64,000 nucleotides of DNA from Phaeoceros laevis (taxonomy: Eukaryota; Anthocerotophyta; Anthocerotopsida; Notothyladales). Positions within the stretch are counted from its first letter, which is position 1. Each line of letters opens with the position of its first letter. The stretch lies in assembly GCA_049999765.1 (NCBI GenBank), contig JBNGIQ010007628.1:1-64000 (forward strand), given 5' to 3'. The notes below the pieces were generated by a model that saw nothing but the letters and a program-made list of their open reading frames with translations, made no database searches and was not told where the DNA came from. Both the position numbers and the translations under genes were made by a program. Positions 1 through 10,266 of this stretch are shown here, one piece after another.

Positions 1-12
1 AGGAGCATTTTG

Positions 13-22
13 GCTATATATG
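13..22 (+). promoter_or_regulatory. TATA-box-like element upstream of the first gene
   Basis: The sequence CTATATATGC lies about 75 bp before the ATG at 94, the usual place for a plant TATA box plus short leader. Assigned on sequence and position only. Confidence 0.4.
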
Positions 23-93
23 CTTAGCACTGGGTCCAAGTACTCTCATCTTCTTCATCACTCTAGCAAAGCTCAGCGTGAGCATTGCAAGCG

Positions 94-1389
94 ATGGATC
101 CAGAGGTACAGCACCCTTGCTTATTTCGCACTCCGAGCCCGTTGCCTTTGTTGTTTCAATTCGATACGTCGCGATCGACAGAGCTGGCGGGCAAGCACCA
201 CCTTTTCCGTGACGATGTGGTCGAGTCCGTTTCGCAGCCAGGGCTGTTGGGTTCAGTTGTAAGCTACAGCGGAGACTGCAGGAGCACTCCTGCAACCGGT
301 GGCGGCCGTACCCACAGAGAAGACCAGGCATTCGCTCGTGTGTTATGGATCAATGCAACCGAACCTGTTGACGTCGATGTCGCAGAGCTCCGCGTGGTGG
401 ACAGAACGTTGAGACTCAACGACGTCGTCTGTTGGGCATCATTTTCTTCTGCATACAAAGGGAAGGTGCTCAATGTCGGTGGCATGGTGGCCCTGGAGAT
501 GGGCGACGGCACTGTGTCCACCCAAATCGACACCAGGAGCATCACCAGGATCGCACCATTTGCCACCGGAGACGTCGTGGTGCAGGGCTCCTGGGCAGGC
601 AGGGTTGTAGGCCTTGAGCAGGAAGGTAACGTCATGGTAGAATGGGTACAACATCAACATCATAATTTCGATGGTACCACAAACAGCAATTGTTCACAAG
701 TCCCGGAGGAGGAACAGCAACCCGAGGACCTCACTACTCTGGTCCCATTCTCCTTCGCAAAATGGAGACTCGGCGACCGATGCATCCTCTCTAATGGTGT
801 TGCCAGGATTGTGAACATCAAAACCGAGGTGCACGTGCTCTGGCAGAACGGATTTAACAGCTTGAATTTGGGCTCCTGCGAGCTCTTCCACGTTCGGGAG
901 CCGCTGAAAGGGAACGATTTCTGGCCAGGGCAGTGCGTGACTGAGAGCGGCACCAGAGCCGCTAAGTACCAACGAACTGGAGAGAGTTGCCGAGCCAAGT
1001 GCGTGCGGACTGGAGTCGTGAGGAACATCTTCTTGCCAGACCGCACTGCCTTCGTGAGCTGGATCAAGTGCTCAAGGGCAACAGTGCCAGGCGAGGTGGA
1101 AGCAGTGGGAATTCACGAAATCGCTCACGATAAGCGTCAAGAACATGGCGAGTTGGGTGACATTGTCTTTAAGCTTGAGCCCGAGAGTACTGCTTGCTCA
1201 GCAGCCCAGCAGCAGCCCTGGGTGGGCTACATTTGTGGCTTCAGCGTTGAGGGCGAGGTCACGGTTATTTGGCTGGACGGGGCTGTATCTTTCGAGAAAC
1301 CAAGCGAAGTGGCAATCTACCAGTCCAAGTCGTACATTTCCCAGCGGAGCCTGCAATCGACCAGAAAGATAAAACCGCCGGCGGCGTAG
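94..1389 (+). CDS. UBE2O/UBC23-type N-terminal region protein without an E2 catalytic domain
   Basis: Uninterrupted 431-residue frame. The first ATG is at 94; the frame also opens at a TTG at 85. The order of motifs follows the N-terminal half of the large E2 enzymes of the UBE2O / plant UBC23 / UBC24 (PHO2) group: a 'FRDDVV' opening, then 'RVLWINATEP', 'VVDRTLRLNDVV', 'IAPFATGDVVVQGSWAGRV', and after an acidic stretch 'LTTLVPFSFAKWRLGDRC'. In those proteins this half is built of small beta-rich modules and the ubiquitin-conjugating domain follows near the C-terminus. Here the frame ends at TAG 1387-1389, an AATAAA lies at 1575-1580, and no UBC fold is visible downstream. It cannot itself be an E2. 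It could be a regulatory or substrate-binding derivative, or a truncated duplicate. Homology rests on remembered family sequence. Confidence 0.6.
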   Translation: MDPEVQHPCLFRTPSPLPLLFQFDTSRSTELAGKHHLFRDDVVESVSQPGLLGSVVSYSGDCRSTPATGGGRTHREDQAFARVLWINATEPVDVDVAELRVVDRTLRLNDVVCWASFSSAYKGKVLNVGGMVALEMGDGTVSTQIDTRSITRIAPFATGDVVVQGSWAGRVVGLEQEGNVMVEWVQHQHHNFDGTTNSNCSQVPEEEQQPEDLTTLVPFSFAKWRLGDRCILSNGVARIVNIKTEVHVLWQNGFNSLNLGSCELFHVREPLKGNDFWPGQCVTESGTRAAKYQRTGESCRAKCVRTGVVRNIFLPDRTAFVSWIKCSRATVPGEVEAVGIHEIAHDKRQEHGELGDIVFKLEPESTACSAAQQQPWVGYICGFSVEGEVTVIWLDGAVSFEKPSEVAIYQSKSYISQRSLQSTRKIKPPAA

Positions 1390-1580
1390 GTGGTGACACC
1401 GATGCGCCGGACACAGTGACCCGCCAGCTCGTTGAAGGCTACTGTGATGTGTCGATGGCACCGTTGTAGGCGCATACATCTCATAAGACACTTCATAAAA
1501 AGAGAGATTGAGGGCACAACATCTTTTCCAAAACTGGTTGATTGCTAAAAAAGGCTCAAAAAGAGTTTGATATCAATAAA

Positions 1581-2327
1581 GCGTCAATCACCTAAAGTTT
1601 ACAAAAACTTTCTAGTAGTTTCTACATCTTGGTTAGTGCAACCAATGTATCCTTATTGGAAAGGATCCTTCAATGAGTCAATCACTTATGGCTCATATTC
1701 AAGGTGAAGTTGCTGCAAGACCTTCCAAAGGTGCAGTCTCTGGAGGATCTTTTAGCCAAGGTCCCCTGCAGTAATGATGCACAATTGTCAAAGTAACAAT
1801 TAATTGTCATTTGAAGTAACAATCTATTTTCATACAATATGTTTACCACCTACAAACATAAAGAACAACATGCATGTGAGACTTACTCAATGTAGGCACT
1901 GGTTGTTGTATTCCCATTTGCATTAAACTCAAAAACTAAGTTCCATGCATCCTTAGAGAAGACAATGTCAACATCGCAAATTGTATCATTCGGATGAGCT
2001 TGCTTGCAAGCGTCCATATCAACCTGCCCGAGAATTTCCACATTTACTCTTGAATTTATAGCTGGACATTCCAGTGGAGCCCAAGGAAATCAGTGTCTTC
2101 CATGGGACAGGCGGTGAATATCTTAAGATTTTGGACATGGTGGTTTGGTCTAACTTATTCTAATTCTTGGAAACAATCTTGATAGAGCTTCAAGTTGGAT
2201 TGCGACCCAAAAAGCACCGAAACCATCCAGAGTAGTTCCAAGCTTGTGGATGCATTGAAGGCTTACCGTATAAGCCATTGGTGTCTGGAGCAGAACCTAG
2301 TCTGGAGCCACCTACGGACAGAATGTA
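1581..2327. other. Intergenic, no gene seen
   Basis: AT-rich stretch after the AATAAA of the first gene. I see no open frame with coding character, no tRNA-like fold and no long repeat. Confidence 0.5.
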
Positions 2328-2690
2328 CATGTGTTTGAGACGACTTACTCAAGCTGCCCTACGTTCTGTAGCCATGTGTTTGAGACGACTTACTCAAGCT
2401 GCCCTACGTTCTGTAGCCATGCTGGCAGCATATGCCAAGAAGGGCCGAGCCGAGATGGCTTGGCAGTTGCATGAAACAAATGAGAAACTTTCGAACAAGT
2501 TCAATGCTCGCAGAGAGGAACAACAGGTTTTGGGAGGTGTGGAGCAATGCGGATGACAATATGTGTTTGAGATGACTTGTTCAAGCTGCCCAATGTTACG
2601 AGCTAGCATATATATGCCAACTTGGCAGTTGCCTGAACAGATGAGAAACTTTCAAACAAGTTACACTGTGCTCGCATAGAGGAACATGTC
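2328..2690. repeat. Tandem duplication: perfect 45-bp pair plus a diverged longer copy
   Basis: Two adjacent identical 45-bp units lie at 2328-2372 and 2373-2417, beginning CATGTGTTTGAGACGACTTA. A diverged third copy starts near 2560. What follows unit 2 (CATATGCCAAGAAG, then GCAGTTGCATGAAACAAATG) recurs in altered form after the third copy to about 2690. An older tandem duplication of roughly 190 bp was therefore followed by a recent 45-bp one. A 92-codon open frame crosses the perfect pair but matches nothing I know. Confidence 0.75.
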
Positions 2691-2879
2691 AACTTCGTTC
2701 CAAGGGTTCCCACGATGGGCGAATCTCTGTAATAGAAGTACCCATTCTGGCCATGTCAACTCGATAAATTTTCTCACCATGGCAGATGCCACTGCCACTT
2801 TGAAGCTTTCAAACTGACTGATATTCTTCGGAGTCAGGAGCTATTGCGCAAGTTTCCATCGTCGCAATTTTTCCTACAG

Positions 2880-3344
2880 GTGCACTCACACTTCCAGCCG
2901 GTCAATTCTCAGCAGTTCAAATTTGCCAAATTCAGAACAAGCCCTCACCAGCTCTGGCAAGAAGCGTTCCTGTAGGTACCTCACTTGCCGCCAGTGGTCG
3001 GCGTAGGAAGCGAACCTGATGTTGCTGCCACGGTAGGTCAATTGCTCAACGGCCGAATAGCAAGCGTCTGATCCTGGACCTTCAATTTGGAAATTTTAGC
3101 CTTTTGCACACTTCCGGAGAGGCTGTCACCAGGGAGCCGAGGCAGAGAGCCGTACCGCCTGGAGAGACCGGCCATGTGCGATGAGGCGGAGTTGTTGAAG
3201 ACGGCCTGGTTTCCCCAGCACATAGATCCCTGGTGGCCACGGAAGAAGATTCAACCTCCTCTTCCCCCGAAGCAGGCACAGCTCGTACAGCCCAGCCACT
3301 CCGAGTGCCACGAGAGCTGCAACCCAGAACAACAGCACCGCCAT
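2880..3344 (-). pseudogene. Cytochrome P450 pseudogene, CYP71-clan N-terminal part
   Basis: Read on the minus strand from an ATG at 3344-3342. The first frame gives a hydrophobic signal anchor ('MAVLLFWVAALVALGVAGLY') and a proline-rich hinge ('LPWPPG'), as in microsomal P450s. P450 signatures then continue in alternating frames: 'HMAGLSRRYGSL', 'LCLGSLVTASPEVCKRLKF', 'VQDQTLAIRPLSN', and 'LTYRGSNIRFASYADHWRQV', the last matching the WRQ(L/M/V)R C-helix region of CYP71-clan enzymes. At least three frame changes are needed within about 400 bp, and no I-helix, ExxR or heme-loop motif follows at lower coordinates. TATATATAAG abuts the ATG. A dead, truncated copy, not allelic to the P450 at 4160, which is of another clan. 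Confidence 0.65.
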
Positions 3345-3731
3345 CGCTTATATATATTCAGACAGGGCAGCAAACTGTAGCAGATTGTGTCATCCCTGGA
3401 AGGAGCCTCGGATGAATCTGAGAGGGGGGAGCAGTACCTGCCCTGTCTCGAAAGGGCTAGAGGGCTTCTTCATCACAAATTTGAAGATGAGCACAGACAA
3501 TCTTCAACCCTAGCCTTGCAAGCAGCCTACAACGTCTCTCGGAATGTCTCACGACGCTCTCCTGGATTCCCATTTTGCACATTTTTGGTCAACTCGAACG
3601 TGATCAGTATTCAGCCAGGGATCGTGCGATTCCGTTTTTTCAAACTACTGTATTAATCTGTAAGCGGTGGAGAGCTTCATGTAGACCTTCCTTCCCTGTC
3701 CTGTGACTCCTGTCCGGACCCAGCAGGGTCA

Positions 3732-3856
3732 TTCGCCAGTTCCGCCAAATCCATCTCGCTTCCTCGGGCAACCGTAGTTTTCTGTTATTAGCTGCAGGCG
3801 GAACTGGCGAAACACCCCGATGGCCCGTCAGCAGTTGATGGCCCATCAGCAGTTGT
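3732..3856. repeat. Inverted repeat and short tandem repeat in the P450 upstream region
   Basis: TTCGCCAGTTCCGCC (3732-3746) is the exact reverse complement of 3797-3811, a 15-bp stem with a 50-bp loop. It is followed by two near-identical 19-bp units, GATGGCCCGTCAGCAGTT and GATGGCCCATCAGCAGTT, up to about 3856. No coding sense found. Confidence 0.7.
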
Positions 3857-4159
3857 GGAAATTACTGACAAGTTGACAAGTAAGCTGAGATGGCACGTCG
3901 TCTGCCATCACCAGCTCGCAGGCAAGCTTCCGACGACTTTGAACAACGTGAGAAGATGAATTCGATGTAGACAGGTCCTCAATGTTAGCACAGGTCTCCA
4001 ACCAGCTCTATTTATGACGAGCACATGAGTGTTTGGTATTCATTCACAAGCTTGCACAGCACTTTCTCACTCGATTCACTCTGGACAGCCTCCAATTGCA
4101 AAGGCCCAGTTCAAACTTTTCAGCTCGCGCAAACTTCGTTGTAAACAAGTGCACACGAG

Positions 4160-6505
4160 ATGGCAGACAAGGAGCTATTGCTGGCCTTAGGCTTGGGCGT
4201 CCCCATTTTTCTTTTCGCCTGCATATACCATTACTCTTTAAGGCAGCAAGTGATGAGGATAGGGGAAGCCAAGGTGCCACCGGGGAGATTCTGGCAGCTG
4301 CCCTTTGTGGGAGAGTCCATCCAGTTTCTCAAGGGGTCTGCGGATGACTTTATGCTGCCTCATCTCAGCAAGTAAGTATAAGCGCTGTCCAGATCTAAAT
4401 GGTTGTCAGGAGCATTCAATGGAAAACTTGTGTTCAAAGAGGACCGATTGGTCTATGTTGTAACGACAAACACTACACTTGTACATGTATGCAGGTACGG
4501 GAAAATTTTCAGGACACATCTTCAAGGCACTCCATCCATCTGCACCACCACACCGGATGCTGCAAAGTTCGTGCTTCAGTCTCCTTCTCTATTCAAAGCC
4601 AGTTACTCCACTTCGATGGCCGAAATTTTGGGCAAGGGCAGCATCAACAGAGTGGAAGGCGAGCTCCACGCCCCTACAGGAGAATTGTGCAAACTCCCAT
4701 CATCTCAGGAGCCCTCAAAACCTTCGTCCTGCATGTCGATCAGCTTGCAAGGCAGTTTTCCAAGGAGAATGGGGACCACGCAACCATTCATAGCCATAAC
4801 CAGTTCCTCAAGGTGAGTGCTCTGGACAGCTCTCTTGGAAAGTTGGCATATGTTTCTCAATGGACATAGATCTAAGCTCTGGCATATATTCAGATCAAGC
4901 TTTACGTATATGCAGATATGGCATGTTCTAAATTACAATTGCGAACTTGTGCAGTTCACCCTTCACGTTGCCATGCTCTTCTGCTGCGAGGATCTAGAAC
5001 TTGGGTCCAAGACAGACGAATTTGTCAAGCTCTTCCAGACCATGGAGAGCGGTTTTGTTGCGCTTCCCATCAATCTGCCAGGGACAGTCTACAATAAGGC
5101 TCTCAAGGTGGAGGACTATTCTCCTTTCCCAAGGTTCAGGTTGAACTGCTGTGGAAAGGGTAGCTGCTGGGTTTCTTAGAATACAAGTCAATCCAGCTTA
5201 TGCTCGATGAGTGCTATGACAGGCACGCGACAAGGTCCAGAAATTCTTGCACCAGCAGATCCAGAAAAGGCGGCAAGAGAAGGGCTCAGTGGTGCACCAC
5301 GATCTGCTTGACGCCTTCCTCAACTCCAAAGGTGCTGATGGAAGCCAGCTGGCCGATGATCAAGTAGCAGAGAGCATCATGTTTGTCTTGGTCGCTGGCC
5401 ATGAGACCACAGCGAGTGTCATGGTTTGGGCCATCCGGTACCTCTGTTTGTACCCCGACATACTGAAACTGGTCAAGGTGCGTGCTTACTATCACCCCTT
5501 TCGAGAAAATCATAGACCTTGTGAATCATAATGAACTTACATGTAGTACCTATGATACGTAGCAGCGAATTCATGACATCTGATGCATGCTTCGATTTGG
5601 ACCAAACCAGGCTGAGAATGACGCTGTAGCACAACAACGCAAGCATGTGAACGATCCCATTACCTGGGAGGAGCTCAGGAAACTGAGCTTGACTACCAAA
5701 GTAAGTGCCTCTGGCAGGGCCCATTTTGCGGTTTACCTGCATGTAATAGGGCAAGTCCTTGAAATCTGATTTCTATGCTGGCCTCTAGCTTTTGCAAGAG
5801 ACTTTGAGGATCACCAACGTTGTAGCCCTCACCTGGAGAGAAGCAACAGAAGATGTCGTCTTCGACGGTGGGTTACATTCAACTGTTCTGACCTAAAACG
5901 TTGGATGCTCTCATGAACTTCATCGAAGGCTGACTGTTTGTGGCAACTGATACATGGGTTCAGGAATGGTGTTCCCCAAGGGTTGGAGAGTGTTTGTCTG
6001 GCACAGATACTTCCATCTCGACCCTGAACTTCATGCAAACTCCCTCGAGTTCAATCCATGGAGGTTTGAGGTGAGCTTCAAACTAGCTGTTCAAGCTTTG
6101 GCTGCCAAAATGCAACACAAATAGGACTTAAGTTTCTTGAACCTGCTTGTGCACTGAGCTTGACTAACGACGTAAGTGCCTCTAGCAGAACCAGCCCAAG
6201 GTGAACACGTTCACACCTTTTGGAAACGGGAACAGAGTTTGCCCTGGCAGGGAGCTGGCCATGAATGAAATGCTCATCTTCTTGCACCGCTTTTTGACCA
6301 CTTACGAGTAAGTTCGGCGACATCTGCCATGTGTGTGCGGTTTTCTGAACAGTCAGGACTCAAGTGCTGTTGCTTACAAGTTGCCACTCGTTCCACCTTG
6401 CACAGCTTTGAAGCCATAGGAGATCTCCACACATTGACTCATTGGGCCATACCACTTCCCAAAGACCGCTTGCCACTGAAGATCACAAAGAGAAGAGGAA
6501 CTTGA
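4160..6505 (+). pseudogene. CYP85-clan cytochrome P450, nine exons, one frame lesion in exon 2
   Basis: Exons inferred at 4160-4371, 4495-4812, 4955-5107, 5223-5477, 5611-5700, 5789-5867, 5964-6070, 6189-6307 and 6406-6505, all with GT-AG introns. Visible P450 features: N-terminal anchor, 'KVPPGRFWQLPFVGESIQF' (the P-P-G hinge and region after it of CYP85-clan enzymes such as CYP707 and CYP716), I-helix 'AGHETTAS', ExxR as 'ETLR', 'FNPWRFE' in the PERF position and heme loop 'FGNGNRVCPG' with the cysteine ligand. Every exon keeps phase except exon 2, where the frame changes between 'GELHA' and 'RRIVQTP' (about 4664-4682). The shift equals one missing base; allowing it, the protein would be about 477 residues, normal for the clan. 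Likely a monooxygenase of terpenoid or hormone metabolism anchored in the ER; the subfamily cannot be told by eye. The lesion could be a real null allele or a sequencing error. Confidence 0.8.
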
Positions 6506-8250
6506 CTTTTAGCACATGTCTGTTCAATCGCTCCTTCTTTGGGTCCAGTCCTGCTCAAGAGCTTTGGGGGACGAAATTTTCTAAAAAAAAAAACACCCGC
6601 GGACCCATGTGTACCGGTGTTGCATTCTGCCCCTCCTGGACTGCTCATATCCCAGGCCATTTTTTGGAGAAGGCAACGTTGGGTAGTGTAGTAACAAGTG
6701 TGCAGAATCCAGGCATCCAGCCTGAATTCTAGTCGAGGCATTCAGAAGTTTAGAGAGCTTATTGTTAGCTCAGATATATCAGTACACATTGCCTCACATC
6801 AGAATTGTGTGCAAGGCGTTCCCTCGGGATGCACTCCGATGGTGGTTCATGAGGTTTGATTGTTCTCTAAATTCTCATAACTACTGATGGAGGATAGCCA
6901 GCTACCAGATCTCTTTTTTTGGGGGGGGGGAGGGGAGATGGCAGGGAATTTGGATCCTCGACACTTATACTACACACCTGGCAGAGCCAGCGGATGGGAA
7001 CCATGAGTTCCATCGCATCCACTTTCCACTGCATCCACTTTCCACTGCATCCGCTGGCCCTGCTAGGTGTGTACTAAAGGTGTCGCAGAGGTTTGGACCA
7101 ACCTGTGCGTCTGAACTCCATGGCCTGAACGACCTGGAATCCCGGCAATTAACCCTAATTGTCCTGCAGCCATTCAATTCGGTGATAGTAGGAAACTGAC
7201 CAGTGCGGCATTCTTCGCATTTGCTGCATCAAAGAACAAGTCAAACGAGGGCTTTGTGTTCCAGACTACTGATGCCTAGCGGATTCCCTTGCTCACTGAA
7301 TTTGCCCGACAAAAGCTGTACTTCGCTGTCCTCGAGGCCTCCACGTACGAGGCTCCTGGCCGCTGCTGAAAAGAACCCTGTGACGGAACAATGCCCAAGG
7401 CTGTGAAAGTCGAACCATCTCGGCAAACCAGCTTGGATGTTCGCACACTCACTCGTCTCGAATCCGCTAGACCATACAATGAACTTCCGAAACTTGTGCA
7501 TGGAGGAATAGGTGCACGGGGCACTGTATGAGTTTGTTACTTCTTCCTACCTGTTGATACAAGGCAGAGTGTCAGGAAATCAAGGATTTGCTAAAAGTAG
7601 GGAAGTCTGGAACAGTGTAGGGGAGTCCCACAAGAGGCTACACACCTTTCCTACTGGCCGTGGTAGCTGACTTCGAGGTTGTCTTGATCTGGACATCACC
7701 ACCCTCCCTGAGCCTGACCCATTCATGTACCATAAATTGCTCAATATTGAGCGGGCAGTATTATTTATCAACCGGAATCGATCAGGACCCAGCAAGACAC
7801 CACCAAACCATCTTGACACAACAACCATCTGCACAGCAAACTTTAAGTCAAAGCCTGGTCTGGATCAACCCGTCAAAGCCTGTCTTTGAAACAAACATGT
7901 GCTACCCTCAAGGTTTTGGTCTTACCACATTAGAAGCATCAAAAATCTGCAAAAGATGCATCAGCCTTCTACCAGCCGCTGTCTCGCCATCATCATCGTA
8001 ATCTTGTAGCACCTGTAGTACCTCAAGGCCCACTGTGACACTACAGAGATGCTTCAGGTATGCAACGAAAACAATGTAAGTATTGAGCACTATAGAACCT
8101 AATTCATGCTTCTCTATGTTCACTTACAGTGCCTTTGCTCGGAACATGGATACGGTAGGCCATGATGTTATGAGTTGCTTGAGCAATTTTTCGGTTGCGC
8201 AGAAGAGCATCCATCACTACTTTCACCCTTTTTGCTCTTGCCATAAAGAG
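6506..8250. other. Intergenic with a fold-back and a 16-bp tandem repeat
   Basis: No gene recognised. Arms at about 6968-6997 and 7048-7078, near ACACACCTGGCAGAGCCAGC and its inverted partner, form an imperfect fold-back. Inside it ATCCACTTTCCACTGC occurs twice in tandem (about 7018-7050). G-rich and poly-A runs are also present. Open frames at 7200-8000 lack recognisable motifs. Confidence 0.5.
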
Positions 8251-8255
8251 TGCCC

Positions 8256-8265
8256 GGTTAGGGTT
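8256..8265 (+). promoter_or_regulatory. telo-box upstream of eS17
   Basis: GGTTAGGGTT, the telo-box (AACCCTAA on the other strand), lies about 115 bp before the eS17 ATG. Telo-boxes are known to be enriched in plant ribosomal-protein promoters. Confidence 0.5.
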
Positions 8266-8380
8266 GCCAAACTACAAAGCGTTTTTAGGTCTCTAAAGGC
8301 TTCTCTTTGCGGCCTTCGCGACTGAAGAGCACGCTGTGCCTCTTCCAGTGCCGAGCGGCCCGAGCTTCAAGTGATCCACC

Positions 8381-9412
8381 ATGGTAAGTGTGTAATTCGT
8401 CTTGGCGATGCGTGAAACTGCTATTTGCTGGATTCTGGGGCTGGATTGCATTGAACAAGCGTATGCCAGCAACATGGAATGCGCTTCTGCGGCCAATGCT
8501 TTGTTATTGCTGTTACTTTGACCAGCCAGTGTCATATGCGATATTAGCAGGCAGTGGTTTGGCAGGGCACTGGAAGAGCAGTCTGGGGAGTATGCATTTC
8601 TGTGGCACAGCTTAAGTTGGTCTCTGGGTGCAGGGGCGTGTTAGAACCAAGACAGTGAAGAAGGCATCTCGTGTCATCATCGAGAGGTATTACTCTCGGA
8701 TGACACTGGACTTCCAGACAAATAAGAAGATTACGGAGGAGGTCGGTATCATCCCTTCCAAGCGGCTACGAAACAAAATCGCTGGATTCGCCACTGTGAG
8801 TAGCTATGTGGTGGCAACGCCGCTCGCTTTTGCAGCCTACTCGTTGTCACTTACTCCATGGCGAAGTATCAATTCTAAGCTCAGCTTTCCTGGCATCTCC
8901 GCAGCATTTGATGAAACGTATCCAAAGAGGCCCAGTCCGTGGGATCTCGCTGAAGTTGCAAGAGGAGGAGCGGGAACGCCGGATGGACTTTGTTCCCGAA
9001 GAGTCGGCCATTAAGACTGATCTCATTGAGGTACCCTACTCTCTTTCCGGCAGCAGGATTAGAAGTGGAGACTGAGAACTTCGACTGCCCACATGATGCT
9101 CATAGTTGTGGGTATTTTTGGCTGTACAGCTTACGCTTTGGGTTGCCTCTGTGTGGCAGGTTGACAAGGAGACCATCGAGCTGCTGGCTCACTTGAACAT
9201 GCCCAACCTTCCGGGTGTTACTCAGCAGGTACGCTTTTGATTCCTGCGAAGTCTTTCTCATTGGATGTGTTTTACCTGACCAAAAACCTGACATATATTT
9301 GTCTCGAAATCAGGCAACGCCTGCTTCTGGTCAGGGGTTCTTCAACACCAACAAGCCTCAGGGAGGGGGAGGCTTTCAGGGCGGTAACTATCAAGGAAAC
9401 CGAAGGAACTAG
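8381..9412 (+). CDS. RPS17: 40S ribosomal protein eS17
   Basis: Five exons: 8381-8383 (only the ATG), 8634-8795, 8905-9030, 9160-9228 and 9314-9412, giving 152 residues. Splitting the initiator ATG into its own exon is common in eukaryotic ribosomal-protein genes. The product starts [20 protein letters not shown] and contains '[20 protein letters not shown]' and '[19 protein letters not shown]', all diagnostic of eS17, a small-subunit protein of the cytosolic ribosome. The C-terminus is a short Gly/Gln/Asn-rich tail, variable in the family. All introns are GT-AG and phases agree. Confidence 0.97.
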
Positions 9413-10266
9413 GGATGTAGGGAACTAGGGATCTTGCAACCCTGACGACGGCAGTATGGTAGCTTAGCTTCTGATTTCCGCACGAAGCAGTGGGATGAAT
9501 GGCCTGCCTCTCCGGTCCCTCCTGAGTTGCGTGGGTTGGGTGCTATTCAGCTCGTTGACCTCCAATTTGGACTCCTACCTCTGCCCGAGACCCGGAAATG
9601 AGACCTCTAGAAGAAAGGAAGGGAACTCCTCCTTCCTTCTTCGAGTTTTATTTCGTTTCATTCGCACTTCCAACTCTGCAAGCACCGATTAGACTCACAT
9701 ACATGTGCAAGGCAATCAGGTGATACACCTTGTTGCATTCCTGTTTCATTTGTGCGCACAGGTGCAAGGCCTCCTCACCCTTGAACACAACATAATGGAA
9801 TTTAGGACACCGCACCACGATGCGGCACCTTGTCGAGGGCATGCCTCGCATTCACCAGGCTCCTACGCTTCTTAAACGTATCATCCACCATCCAGTGCCA
9901 ACATATAAGTCTCACTCAAAGCCATTCTTGATGGATCCTCTTCACACGTTCCAGGTCTTGCAAGCTGCATCATCTCTTTAAACGAGCAACAGGCGTAGGT
10001 TCCACCATCATCCCTTGCGCTTCCACATACATTCTGAGAGCCTGCTTCCCCTGCCCAGACTTGCAAGCGGGAGTAGTTGCTGTGATAATGGTATCATCCG
10101 GGAGTACTCGCTGTGATATGCACACCCCTTTCAGGCTCATGATTCTTGGGTTTCTTGTCCAGTCCAGCGACAGATTTAACATCAATAGCCAGTTTGAGCA
10201 TCTACAAGCTAAGCTTGTGGGCCAAGAGTGAGAAATAGAACATTTTTCAGATTTGCAGCAGTCTTT
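9413..10266. other. Intergenic, no gene seen
   Basis: Only 3' sequence of eS17 and open frames without motifs. No long repeat recognised within the window. Confidence 0.45.

Noticed and set aside
4399-4869. 156-codon frame as an independent gene
   Set aside because: Its middle part is the second half of P450 exon 2 seen after the frame lesion; the rest is intron.
6575-6598. Poly-A run near 6584 as a retrocopy tail
   Set aside because: No processed gene copy or target-site duplication precedes it; the adjacent P450 still has its introns.
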